Source: RGIG995 sp045603745
GTDB taxonomy: Bacteria > Bacillota > Clostridia > Oscillospirales > UBA644
Assembly: GCA_045603745.1 (NCBI GenBank)
Contig: JAZUMQ010000053.1
Location: forward strand, 1-48,920
Length of the DNA: 48,920 nucleotides
Direction: 5' to 3'
Made by a program: the position numbers and the translations under genes. Numbering within the stretch: position 1 is the first letter of the stretch; every line of letters starts with the position of its first letter. Below are positions 23,963-32,660 of this stretch, piece by piece. The notes under the pieces are model-generated. The model did no database searches and was not told the origin of the DNA. It worked only from the letters and a program-made list of their open reading frames with translations.

Positions 23963-24874
23963 TTATTCCACCTCCAACAATTTGAGAATCAGCGCCATGC
24001 GGATATACTTTCCATACAACACCTGTTTGAAATAACAGGCTCTCGGATCGTCATCGATCTCCACGGAAATTTCGTTGACCCGGGGTAGGGGGTGCATGAT
24101 GCTTAAATCGTCCTTCGCGTTTTTCAATTTCACCGGGGTCAGAATGTAACTGTCCCGCAACCGCAGATAATCTTCTTCATTGAAGAACCGTTCCCGCTGT
24201 ACACGGGTCATATAGAGAATGTCCAATTCCGGCAGGGCAGATTCTAAGTCGGTGGTTTGAACGTATTCAATTCCGCTTTTCTTCATGTTCTGCTTGACGT
24301 AACTGGGGACTTTCAATTCTTCCGGAGAGATTAGGACGATTTTCACGTTTTGGTAGCGGCACAAAGCTCCGATGAGGGAGTGGACGGTTCTGCCGAATTT
24401 CAGATCTCCGCAGAATCCCACCGTCAATCCGTCGAATCTTCCCTTTTCCCGAGAGATGGTCAAAAGATCGGTCAAGGTTTGGGTGGGGTGATTGTGTCCA
24501 CCGTCTCCGGCGTTGATGACCGGAATGGACGCCGCTTGGGCCGCCACGAAAGGAGCGCCCTCTTTGGGGTGACGCATGGCGATAATGTCCGCGTAGCAAC
24601 TAACGGTTTTCGCCGTGTCGGATACGCTTTCCCCCTTTGCGGTGGAGGAAGATTGGGCTTCCGAGAACCCCAAAACGCTTCCGCCCAATTCATACATCGC
24701 CGCTTCAAAGGACAAGCGAGTTCGGGTGGAGGGTTCAAAAAATAAGGTTGCCAACTTCTTGCCCCGGCATTTTTCGGAATAGTTTGCCGGGTGCTCGATA
24801 ATGTCGTTGGCGGTGGCGATCAATTCGTTGATTTCCGCGGGAGAAAGGTCGAGAATATCAATCAAACTTCTCAT
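23963..24874 (-). CDS. pyrB: Aspartate carbamoyltransferase catalytic subunit
   Basis: The 303-residue enzyme makes carbamoyl aspartate from carbamoyl phosphate and aspartate. Key motifs FFEPSTRTRLSFE (carbamoyl-phosphate site), SSSTAKGES (80s loop) and MHPLPRVNEI (late loop) are all present. The start codon overlaps the pyrE stop by 4 bp (ATGA), so the two are translationally coupled. Normal length. Confidence 0.97.
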   Translation of the reverse strand: MRSLIDILDLSPAEINELIATANDIIEHPANYSEKCRGKKLATLFFEPSTRTRLSFEAAMYELGGSVLGFSEAQSSSTAKGESVSDTAKTVSCYADIIAMRHPKEGAPFVAAQAASIPVINAGDGGHNHPTQTLTDLLTISREKGRFDGLTVGFCGDLKFGRTVHSLIGALCRYQNVKIVLISPEELKVPSYVKQNMKKSGIEYVQTTDLESALPELDILYMTRVQRERFFNEEDYLRLRDSYILTPVKLKNAKDDLSIMHPLPRVNEISVEIDDDPRACYFKQVLYGKYIRMALILKLLEVE

Positions 24875-25527
24875 GCTTTTGCTCCGTTTACCGCAAGATA
24901 ATTCTTGATCCGGGTTACGTTTTCTTCGTTTGCAGGGTCTTCTTCCAGATATTCGATGATGTCGTAAACGTCAACCACCGAGTAGACCGGGAAGCCGAAC
25001 TGCTCTTCAATCTCCTGCATGGCGCCTTTTTCGGTTTGTCCTTTTTCTTTCCGATCTACCATGATGAAGGTTGCAATGACTTTGGTGCCTTTCAGATGAC
25101 TCAGAATTTCCATGCTTTCCCGAATGGCGGTTCCGGCGGTGATGACGTCTTCAATGATGACGATTTCTTCTCCCGCCTGGGGAACGTAACCTACGAAAGT
25201 ACCGCCTTCGCCGTGATCCTTTACTTCCTTGCGGTTAAAGAAAAAGGGCACGTTCAATCCATTTTTGGAAAGAGCCACGGCGGCAGAGATGGAAAGGGAG
25301 ATTCCCTTGTATGCAGGTCCGTAAAGAACCGCTTCCTTTTTGCCCAACTTGTCAAAGTAAGCTTTGGCGTAAAATTCGCCCATTTTCGTGATCTGATCTC
25401 CGGTTTTGATCATGCCGGCATTGATGAAATAGGGAATTTTGCGTCCGGATTTCGCCGTAAAATCACCGAATTTCAGAACGCCTGCACTTTGCAGAAATTC
25501 AATAAACTCTCTTTTGTAAGCTTCCAT
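24871..25527 (-). CDS. pyrE: Orotate phosphoribosyltransferase
   Basis: The 218-residue enzyme joins orotate to PRPP to give OMP. The PRPP loop IVIIEDVITAGTA is intact, as is the N-terminal KFGDFTAKSGRKIPYF segment. It follows AAAGGAG and lies 14 bp after pyrF. Confidence 0.95.
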   Translation of the reverse strand: MEAYKREFIEFLQSAGVLKFGDFTAKSGRKIPYFINAGMIKTGDQITKMGEFYAKAYFDKLGKKEAVLYGPAYKGISLSISAAVALSKNGLNVPFFFNRKEVKDHGEGGTFVGYVPQAGEEIVIIEDVITAGTAIRESMEILSHLKGTKVIATFIMVDRKEKGQTEKGAMQEIEEQFGFPVYSVVDVYDIIEYLEEDPANEENVTRIKNYLAVNGAKA

Positions 25528-25541
25528 TTTTTACCTCTCCT

Positions 25542-26240
25542 TTAATCACAAAATTCGTTGATGCAACGTTCGTAAGCGGCAACGGGATCTTCGGCGGCAG
25601 TGATGGGTCTTCCTACGACGATGTAGTCCGAGCCGATCTCTTTTGCCTGCGCCGGGGTCATGACTCTCTTTTGATCGCCTACGTCTCCGTCGGCAAAGCG
25701 GACGCCGGGCGTGACGGTAACGAATTGATTGCCGCAGGTCTCATGAACTTTTCCGGCTTCCAGAGGAGAACAGACTACGCCGTCCAGACCGGCGATTTTG
25801 GCATTATGGGCATAGTGCATGACCACGTCGGCAATGGGCTTTTCAATCAGCAGATCTTTTTCCATGCTTTCCTGATCGGTGGACGTCAACTGGGTGACGG
25901 CGATAAGCATGGGGCGGGTTCCATCGGGACGGGTCAGCCCTTCGATGGCTGCTTCCATCATGCGGCAGGTTCCGGCGGCGTGGAGATTGGTCATATCCAC
26001 GTCAAGACGGGAAAGAACCGCCATGGATTTTTTCACGGTGTTGGGAATGTCGTGCAGTTTCAAATCCAAGAAAATTTTGTGTCCCCGCTTTTTGATCTCT
26101 TTCACAATGGAAGGACCCTCGGCGTAATACAGTTCCATGCCGATTTTTACGAAAGGCTTGCGTCCGGTGAATTTGTCCAAAAACGCAAAGGTTTTTTCCG
26201 CACTGTCAAAGTCGCAGGCGATGATAACGTCTTTTCCCAT
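25542..26240 (-). CDS. pyrF: Orotidine 5'-phosphate decarboxylase
   Basis: The 232-residue enzyme converts OMP to UMP. The DLKLHDIPNTV motif carries the catalytic Asp-Lys-Asp set, and DYIVVGRPIT is the late phosphate-binding strand. It belongs to the type 1 subfamily (about 235 residues). AAAGGAG site; 36 bp after pyrD. Confidence 0.95.
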   Translation of the reverse strand: MGKDVIIACDFDSAEKTFAFLDKFTGRKPFVKIGMELYYAEGPSIVKEIKKRGHKIFLDLKLHDIPNTVKKSMAVLSRLDVDMTNLHAAGTCRMMEAAIEGLTRPDGTRPMLIAVTQLTSTDQESMEKDLLIEKPIADVVMHYAHNAKIAGLDGVVCSPLEAGKVHETCGNQFVTVTPGVRFADGDVGDQKRVMTPAQAKEIGSDYIVVGRPITAAEDPVAAYERCINEFCD

Positions 26241-26276
26241 GATATATCTCCTTTAATTCCAGTATTTCAAATGTAA

Positions 26277-27185
26277 TTACGCTTGACCGATAATATCGTT
26301 CAGATCTTTGATGCCGTATTTTTCCATGACTTTTGGCAGATCTTCGATGATGTTTTTACAGGCGTAGGGTTCAATGAGGTTTGCCGCCCCTACCTGTACG
26401 GCAGTCGCCCCGGCGAGCATCAATTCGATCACGTCTTCCGCCGTGGTAACGCCCCCCATTCCGACAACGGGAATGTTGACGGCGTGGGCAACTTGATAGA
26501 CCATGCGCACCGCCACCGGGAAGATGGCAGAGCCGGAAAATCCGCCCATTTTGTTCGCAATGACCGGTTTTTTGGTCTTCAGATCAATTCGCATGCCCAA
26601 CAGAGTGTTGATCAGGCTGATTCCGTCTGCCCCCGCTTCTTCGCAGGCTTTTGCAATGGAAACAATGTCGGTGACGTTGGGGGAAAGTTTGATGATAACC
26701 GGTTTCGTCGTCACGGCTTTGACCGCTTTCGTTACTTCTGCCGCCGCCTCGGGAGACGTTCCGAAAGACATTCCGCCTCCATGTACGTTGGGGCAGGAAA
26801 CGTTAACTTCCAGCCAGCCCACCTGATCGCATTGGTCCAACTTTTCGCAGGTTGCGGCGTAGTCGGGGACAGAAAAACCGCTGACGTTTGCCATGACCGG
26901 TTTATGAAAACATTGGGCGAGGCGAGGTAATTCTTCGGAGATGACCTTGTCTACGCCGGGGTTCTGAAGCCCTACGGCGTTGATCATTCCGGCGGTACAT
27001 TCCGCGATGCGAGGTGTGGGATTCCCAAATCTCGGTTCCAAGGTCGTGCCCTTGAAAGAGAAGGTTCCCAGCATATTGATGTCGTACAATTCGGCAAATT
27101 CATAGCCGTAGCCGAAGGTTCCGCTGGCGGGAATGATGGGATTGTCCATCTCAATGCCGCAGAGGTTGACTTTCAGATTTACCAT
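26277..27185 (-). CDS. pyrD: Dihydroorotate dehydrogenase, catalytic subunit (class 1B)
   Basis: The 302-residue FMN enzyme oxidises dihydroorotate to orotate. The class-1 active-site Cys lies in LEVNVSCPNVHGG, and the FMN-binding glycine strands (GMGGVTTAEDV) are present. Class 1B enzymes pair with PyrK and use NAD; pyrK is immediately upstream and overlaps by 7 bp. The start at 27185 follows GGAGGAG; longer in-frame starts lie inside pyrK. Confidence 0.95.
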   Translation of the reverse strand: MVNLKVNLCGIEMDNPIIPASGTFGYGYEFAELYDINMLGTFSFKGTTLEPRFGNPTPRIAECTAGMINAVGLQNPGVDKVISEELPRLAQCFHKPVMANVSGFSVPDYAATCEKLDQCDQVGWLEVNVSCPNVHGGGMSFGTSPEAAAEVTKAVKAVTTKPVIIKLSPNVTDIVSIAKACEEAGADGISLINTLLGMRIDLKTKKPVIANKMGGFSGSAIFPVAVRMVYQVAHAVNIPVVGMGGVTTAEDVIELMLAGATAVQVGAANLIEPYACKNIIEDLPKVMEKYGIKDLNDIIGQA

Positions 27186-27910
27186 ATAATCTCCTCCTTC
27201 TCCAGCACCGGCCCGTCTTTGCAGATCCGCTTGTTTCCGTATTTTGTTTTGCAGGAACACCCCATACAAGCACCAAATCCGCAACCCATTCGTTCTTCAA
27301 AACTGAACTGACCGGAAATTTCGGTCTTGTTGTACAGGGCTTTCAGCATAGGTTCCGGTCCGCAGGTGTAAAAGTAGGTGGCGTCGATCCCGTCAAGGGC
27401 ATCGGTGACAAATCCTTTCACACCCTTCGTTCCGTCTGCCGTGGCAATGCGTACGGTACAGCCGAGGGCTTTGAATTCTTCTTCATAAAAGATTTCGGAT
27501 TCGGTATTGAAGCCTAAAATTACGGTGACGGATTTTCCTTGGGCAATAAGGTCTTTCGCCAATAAATACAGAGGGGGAACCCCCACGCCGCCGCCCACCA
27601 ACAGAGGACGGTCTCCGGACTTTGTCAAGTCGTAACCGTTTCCAAGACCGGTGAGAATGTCGACTTTCGTACCGGCGGGCATTTCGCTCATATCCTTCGT
27701 GCCGCCGCCTACGATCTTGTAAACTAAGGTCAGCGTATCGCCCTGACGGTCACAGACCGAAATGGGGCGCCGCAGATAACGACCTTCGATTTTCAGATTG
27801 ACAAACTGACCGGGCCGGGTGATGGCACTGCAATCTCCCGTCAGGGTCATTTTCATAACGTCTTTGGTCAGCGGAATATTTTCCGTGACGGTAAAGATGG
27901 ATTGAATCAT
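27179..27910 (-). CDS. pyrK: Dihydroorotate dehydrogenase electron-transfer subunit
   Basis: The 243-residue subunit carries an FAD/NAD-binding ferredoxin-reductase domain (YLRRPISVCD, LLVGGGVGVPPLY) and a C-terminal [2Fe-2S] site with Cys residues in GCGFGACMGCSC and RICKDGP. It passes electrons from PyrD FMN to NAD. Preceded by AAGGAG; 10 bp from carB. Confidence 0.95.
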   Translation of the reverse strand: MIQSIFTVTENIPLTKDVMKMTLTGDCSAITRPGQFVNLKIEGRYLRRPISVCDRQGDTLTLVYKIVGGGTKDMSEMPAGTKVDILTGLGNGYDLTKSGDRPLLVGGGVGVPPLYLLAKDLIAQGKSVTVILGFNTESEIFYEEEFKALGCTVRIATADGTKGVKGFVTDALDGIDATYFYTCGPEPMLKALYNKTEISGQFSFEERMGCGFGACMGCSCKTKYGNKRICKDGPVLEKEEIIW

Positions 27911-27920
27911 GTTTGACTCC

Positions 27921-30900
27921 TTATGCGTCGATTGTGGAGATACACAAAGTAGTTTCTTCCAAAACGTCCAGCAGAACTTTGACGGTGTCCAAGGCAGTGA
28001 ACAAGGTCACGTTGTATTCCGTGGCGAGCTTGCGGATCTGACCGCCGTCGTTGTTGTCCGTATCGGTGGAAGAGGGATCTTTCGTGTTGATGACGTAGGC
28101 AATATGCCCTTGTCGGAGTGCGTCGGGAATTTCTTCACTGCCGTCGCTGATCTTCTTCAGGGCGTGGGTGCGGATTCCATTTTCCTTCAGGAAACGGGCA
28201 GTGCCTTCCGTAGCTTGAATATTAAATCCGAGGTTGTAGAACCGCTGAATGAGAGGCAGGGCTTCTTCTTTGTCCTGATCTGCGATGGTGGCAAAAACGG
28301 TGCCGTAGTTCTGTAGGTGCATTCCGGCCGCTTGCAAAGCTTTATAGCAGGCGCGGTTCATCTTGTCGTCGTAGCCGATGGCTTCCCCGGTGGATTTCAT
28401 TTCGGGGGAGAGGTATGCGTCCAAGCCCCGGATCTTATTGAAGGAGAAGACCGGCGCTTTCACGTACCAGCGTTGTTTTTCGTCGGGATAGATGTCGAAA
28501 ATTCCCTGTTCTTTTAAGGTCTTTCCGAGAATAACTTCCGTGGCGATGTCTGCCAAAGAATATCCCGTTGCCTTGGAAAGGAAGGGAACGGTGCGGGAGG
28601 AGCGAGGATTCACTTCGATGATAAAGACGTTGTCGTCCTTGTCAACGATAAACTGGATATTGTAAAGTCCTACGATGCCGATGCCCAATCCCAACTGTTT
28701 TGCGTATTGCAAAATCGTTCCTTTGACTTTGTCGGAAACCGAGAAGGTAGGATAGACCGAAATGGAGTCCCCGGAGTGAACGCCGGTGCGTTCCACCAAT
28801 TCCATGATGCCGGGAACAAAGACGCTGTGTCCGTCACAGATGGCGTCTACTTCCACTTCTCTGCCGGAGATATATTTATCGACCAAGACCGGCTTGTCTT
28901 CGTCAATTTCAACGGCAGTTTTCAGATAATGTTTCAACTGTTCTTCGTTGGCGACGATCTGCATGGCTCTGCCTCCCAAAACGAAGGAAGGACGAACCAA
29001 AACGGGGTATCCGATCTCCGAGGCGGCTTTAATGCCGTCTGCCATATTGGTGACCGCTTGTCCTTTTGCCCGGGGAATGTTCAGTTCGTTTAACAAATTT
29101 TCAAAGGCGTTCCGATCTTCCGCCTTGTCGATGGCGGCACAGTCGGTTCCGATGATCTTGACACCCCGGTCGGTGAGAGGTTGTGCCAAGTTGATAGCGG
29201 TCTGACCTCCCAACGAAGCGATGACGCCCACCGGCTTTTCAAACTCGATAATGTTCATCACGTCTTCGGGGGTGAGGGGTTCAAAATAAAGCTTGTCCGC
29301 GGTGGTGTAGTCGGTAGAGACCGTTTCCGGGTTGTTATTGATGATGATGGCTTCGTAGCCGGAATTTTTGATGGTGGTTACGGCGTGAACGGTGGAGTAG
29401 TCAAATTCTACCCCTTGCCCAATGCGGATCGGACCGGCACCGAGAACGACGATCTTCTTCTTGTCGGTAATGACCGAGGCGTTTTCTCCGGTGTAGGACG
29501 AATAGAAATAGGGAATATAGGCGTTGGTGTGGCAGGTGTCGACCATTTTGAAAACCGGGAACAGATTAATCTCTTTTCGGAGATTGTAAACGTCCAGTTC
29601 ACTGCACTTCCACATTCTGGCGATATATTTATCGCTGAATCCCATTTTCTTTGCGGCACGCAACGTGGCTTCTTCTTTGACGTTTGCTTTCAACGTTTCT
29701 TCCATGTCTACGATGCGTTTGATGGCTTCCAGGAAGAAGGGGGTGATCTTAGTAATCTCGTGGATTTGTTCTACGGAAATGCCGTGATAGAACAGTTCCG
29801 CAATGGCAAAGATATTGTCGGAACGGAATTCTTTGATGTAGTCCAGCAGTTCTTCTACCGACATATTGTCAAATTTGGAAAGATAGATGTGGTTTGCGCC
29901 GATTTCCAGAGAACGGATTCCTTTCAGCAAACATTCTTCCAAGTTGGATCCGATGCCCATGACTTCCCCGGTAGCTTTCATCTGGGTGCCCAAAGTGTTG
30001 GACGCCGAGGCAAATTTATCGAAGGGGAAGCGGGGGAGCTTCGCGATGACGTAATCCAGTTGGGGTTCAAAGGCGGCGTTGGTGTTTGCAATCTTAATCT
30101 CTTCCAGTGCCATGCCTACGGCAATCTTCGCAGTGACCCGGGCAATGGGATAACCGGATGCCTTGGACGCCAAAGCGGAAGACCGGGAGACCCGGGGATT
30201 GACTTCGATGAGATAATATTCGGAAGAATGGGGATCTAAGGCAAACTGAACGTTACAACCGCCCTCGATCTTCAATTCTTTGATGAGCTTGATGGCGGAA
30301 TCGTTGAGCATTTTCAGATCGTGATCGCTCAACGTCATGATGGGGGCGACTACCAAGGAGTCTCCGGTGTGAACTCCGACGGGGTCGATATTTTCCATGC
30401 CGCAGATAGTGATGGCGTGGTCGTTGGAGTCCCGCATCACTTCAAATTCGATTTCTTTATAACCCTTGACGGATTTTTCGATCAGAACCTGATGAACCGG
30501 GGAGAGTTTAAAGGCGTTGAGCCCTACCTCGATCAATTCTTCTTCGCTGTAAGCAAAGCCACCGCCGGTTCCACCCAAAGTAAAGGCAGGACGGAGTACT
30601 ACGGGATAACCGATGCGAGCCGCCGCTTCTTTTGCCTCTTCGATGTTGTAGGTGATTTCCGAGGGAATGACCGGTTCTCCGATGGATTGGCACAGTTCCT
30701 TGAACAGTTCTCGGTCTTCGGCACGTTCGATGGATTTACTGGACGTTCCCAGCAGTTCCACCTGACATTCCCGAAGGATTCCCTTCCGTTCCAACTGCAT
30801 GGCGAGGTTCAGACCGGTTTGACCGCCGATGCCGGGAACGATGGCGTCGGGGCGCTCGTATCGAATGATCTTTGCGATATATTCCAAGGTCAGCGGTTCC

Positions 30901-31097
30901 ATATAGACTTTATCTGCAATGGACGTATCGGTCATGATGGTTGCGGGGTTCGAGTTGCACAGAACCACTTCGTAGCCTTCTTCTTTCAAGGCAAGGCAGG
31001 CTTGGGTTCCGGCATAGTCAAATTCAGCCGCTTGACCGATGACGATAGGACCGGAACCGATGATGAGGATCTTTTTGATGTCAGTTCTTTTAGGCAT
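27921..31097 (-). CDS. carB: Carbamoyl phosphate synthase large subunit
   Basis: The 1058-residue protein has two ATP-grasp halves, each starting with a KILIIGSGPIVIGQ / KIVVLGAGPIRIGQ nucleotide fold, and a C-terminal allosteric MGS-like domain (ATIADQDKEEALPLIQRF). It makes carbamoyl phosphate from bicarbonate, ATP and ammonia. It needs the glutaminase CarA to use glutamine, yet no carA lies anywhere in this window. Start at 31097 follows GGAGG; the upstream in-frame extension overlaps pyrC and is rejected. Confidence 0.96.
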   Translation of the reverse strand: MPKRTDIKKILIIGSGPIVIGQAAEFDYAGTQACLALKEEGYEVVLCNSNPATIMTDTSIADKVYMEPLTLEYIAKIIRYERPDAIVPGIGGQTGLNLAMQLERKGILRECQVELLGTSSKSIERAEDRELFKELCQSIGEPVIPSEITYNIEEAKEAAARIGYPVVLRPAFTLGGTGGGFAYSEEELIEVGLNAFKLSPVHQVLIEKSVKGYKEIEFEVMRDSNDHAITICGMENIDPVGVHTGDSLVVAPIMTLSDHDLKMLNDSAIKLIKELKIEGGCNVQFALDPHSSEYYLIEVNPRVSRSSALASKASGYPIARVTAKIAVGMALEEIKIANTNAAFEPQLDYVIAKLPRFPFDKFASASNTLGTQMKATGEVMGIGSNLEECLLKGIRSLEIGANHIYLSKFDNMSVEELLDYIKEFRSDNIFAIAELFYHGISVEQIHEITKITPFFLEAIKRIVDMEETLKANVKEEATLRAAKKMGFSDKYIARMWKCSELDVYNLRKEINLFPVFKMVDTCHTNAYIPYFYSSYTGENASVITDKKKIVVLGAGPIRIGQGVEFDYSTVHAVTTIKNSGYEAIIINNNPETVSTDYTTADKLYFEPLTPEDVMNIIEFEKPVGVIASLGGQTAINLAQPLTDRGVKIIGTDCAAIDKAEDRNAFENLLNELNIPRAKGQAVTNMADGIKAASEIGYPVLVRPSFVLGGRAMQIVANEEQLKHYLKTAVEIDEDKPVLVDKYISGREVEVDAICDGHSVFVPGIMELVERTGVHSGDSISVYPTFSVSDKVKGTILQYAKQLGLGIGIVGLYNIQFIVDKDDNVFIIEVNPRSSRTVPFLSKATGYSLADIATEVILGKTLKEQGIFDIYPDEKQRWYVKAPVFSFNKIRGLDAYLSPEMKSTGEAIGYDDKMNRACYKALQAAGMHLQNYGTVFATIADQDKEEALPLIQRFYNLGFNIQATEGTARFLKENGIRTHALKKISDGSEEIPDALRQGHIAYVINTKDPSSTDTDNNDGGQIRKLATEYNVTLFTALDTVKVLLDVLEETTLCISTIDA

Positions 31098-31134
31098 TGA
31101 GGTAGCCTCCTTTAGTATAGTCAATGTTAGTTTA

Positions 31135-32331
31135 TTACTTAATTCGGTTGCCGCCGAAGACGGTGGCGATGTGTTTGCCGTACAGTTCCATACCCTCAAA
31201 GGGGGTGGCTCTGCCTTTTGTGGCAAAGGTTTGGGGATCGACGGTGTATTTGGTATTCAGATCCCAAAGGCTCCAATCGTTGCCCAAGGGAATTTGAAAT
31301 CGTTTTCGTGGGGCATACGCCATCAGATCCACGACCTTTTCCAAGGTCAAAATCCCCGGCTTGATCAGGTGGGTTACCATGGCGGGGAAGGCGGTTTCCA
31401 GCCCGACGATGCCGAACAGGCTTTGTTCCAGCCCCCGGCTTTTTTCTTCTGCCGTGTGGGGAGCGTGATCGGTGGCGATCATGTCGATGGTTCCGTCTAA
31501 GATTCCTTCGATTAACGCTTCTTTGTCTTTTTGAGAGCGCAGGGGCGGATTCATTTTCCATTTTCCGTCTTCCTGCAGATTTGAATCGTCAAAAATCAGA
31601 TAATGGGGTGCGGTTTCGCAGGTTACGTCAAGACCTGCTCTTTTTGCTTGCCGAATCAATTCCACACTTTCTTTTGCCGAAACGTGGCACACGTGGTAGG
31701 AACCGCCGATCTCGGAGAGCAGTTTCAGATCTCGTTGGATCTGTAAATATTCGCACGCCGAGGGAATTCCGGTATGGCCGTGGGTTTTCGCGTATTCCCC
31801 TTGATGGATACAGCCGCCTTTCAGCGCGTCCACTTCGGTATGGGCGGCGATGATCTTTCCCAACGCCTTTGCCCGCTTCATGGCTTCCCGCATCATCTCG
31901 TCGGATTGAACCCCTCTGCCGTCGTCGGAAAAGGCGATGACCTTTTCTGCCATTCCTTCCAGATCTGCCAGAGTATTTCCCAATTCTCCCACGGTGATCG
32001 CACCGTAAGGGTAAACGGCGATGGTCGCCTTTTGTTCGATGGCGTCGGTCTGCAATTTCAGATGTTCTGCCGAGTCAGGGACGGGGTTCAGATTCGGCAT
32101 GGTGCAAACGGCAGTAAATCCGCCCGCCGCCGCGGCAGCAGAACCGGAGGCAATGTCTTCTTTGCAACAAAAACCCGGCTCGCGAAAATGAACGTGCACA
32201 TCGCAAAAGCCGGGAATAACGGTATATTCGGTTTTATCAATGGTCCGAAGATCGGAAAAGGAAGAAAACTCCGAAGCACCCTTCGGCTGGTTCGGCATAT
32301 TGATGGGGGTTGCGTATTGAATCCGATCCAT
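31135..32331 (-). CDS. pyrC: Dihydroorotase
   Basis: The 398-residue amidohydrolase closes carbamoyl aspartate to dihydroorotate. The metal HxH is in DVHVHFREPG, further ligands lie in AHTEVD and CHVSA, and the catalytic Asp is in MIATDHAPH. This is the class I type of Gram-positive bacteria. ATG at 32331 follows a GGAGG that itself begins right after an earlier in-frame ATG (32343), so the shorter start is chosen. First gene of the pyr operon, directly behind the attenuator. The N-terminal ~40 residues are somewhat shorter and less typical than usual. Confidence 0.93.
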   Translation of the reverse strand: MDRIQYATPINMPNQPKGASEFSSFSDLRTIDKTEYTVIPGFCDVHVHFREPGFCCKEDIASGSAAAAAGGFTAVCTMPNLNPVPDSAEHLKLQTDAIEQKATIAVYPYGAITVGELGNTLADLEGMAEKVIAFSDDGRGVQSDEMMREAMKRAKALGKIIAAHTEVDALKGGCIHQGEYAKTHGHTGIPSACEYLQIQRDLKLLSEIGGSYHVCHVSAKESVELIRQAKRAGLDVTCETAPHYLIFDDSNLQEDGKWKMNPPLRSQKDKEALIEGILDGTIDMIATDHAPHTAEEKSRGLEQSLFGIVGLETAFPAMVTHLIKPGILTLEKVVDLMAYAPRKRFQIPLGNDWSLWDLNTKYTVDPQTFATKGRATPFEGMELYGKHIATVFGGNRIK

Positions 32332-32460
32332 AAAATCCTCCATATAAAAAAATTCTGCCCGAGTACGGCAGAACAGACCGACGGTTGTTGCACCGTCCGT
32401 AGGGGGAACTGATCTTGCCGATCTCTCGTATCGTCTTAAAGATTGTCCTATTCAATTACT
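32332..32460 (-). promoter_or_regulatory. pyr operon leader with transcription attenuator
   Basis: The ~130-nt leader holds a GACGGT/ACCGTC hairpin and then a terminator right before pyrC. An upstream CGGCAAGA segment can pair imperfectly with TCTGCCG of the terminator, giving an antiterminator. A GAT-ACGAGAG-ATC mini-hairpin near the 5' end resembles the GNGAG loop bound by PyrR. UMP-dependent attenuation by PyrR is inferred; pyrR itself is not in the window. Confidence 0.6.
32346..32373 (-). terminator. Attenuator terminator in front of pyrC
   Basis: On the minus strand TTCTGCC, a 6-nt loop and GGGCAGAA are followed by seven T, ending a few bases before the pyrC start. A full-strength terminator inside a leader marks attenuation control. 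Confidence 0.85.
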
Positions 32461-32466
32461 TTATAT

Positions 32467-32495
32467 ATTATAGCATACTGGGAAACCAATGTCAA
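32467..32495 (-). promoter_or_regulatory. pyr operon promoter
   Basis: TTGACA (32490-32495), 17-bp spacer, TATAAT (32467-32472): full consensus on the minus strand. Confidence 0.88.
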
Positions 32496-32564
32496 GGGGA
32501 AAGAGCAAACTTTTTTTGACAGAAACCGCACAGGCTTTAAAATATTAAAAAACTGTGAATTTCC

Positions 32565-32593
32565 TTGACAGTCATTCCAAAAAAGGATATACT
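32565..32593 (+). promoter_or_regulatory. Promoter of the acyl-CoA synthetase at 32661
   Basis: TTGACA (32565-32570), 17-bp spacer, TATACT (32588-32593), divergent from the pyr promoter. Confidence 0.82.
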
Positions 32594-32660
32594 TCTATTG
32601 TAGAATGCAATATTTACAAAATTTTTTAGTTTACTCTCCATTCTCCGAAAGGACCAGCTC

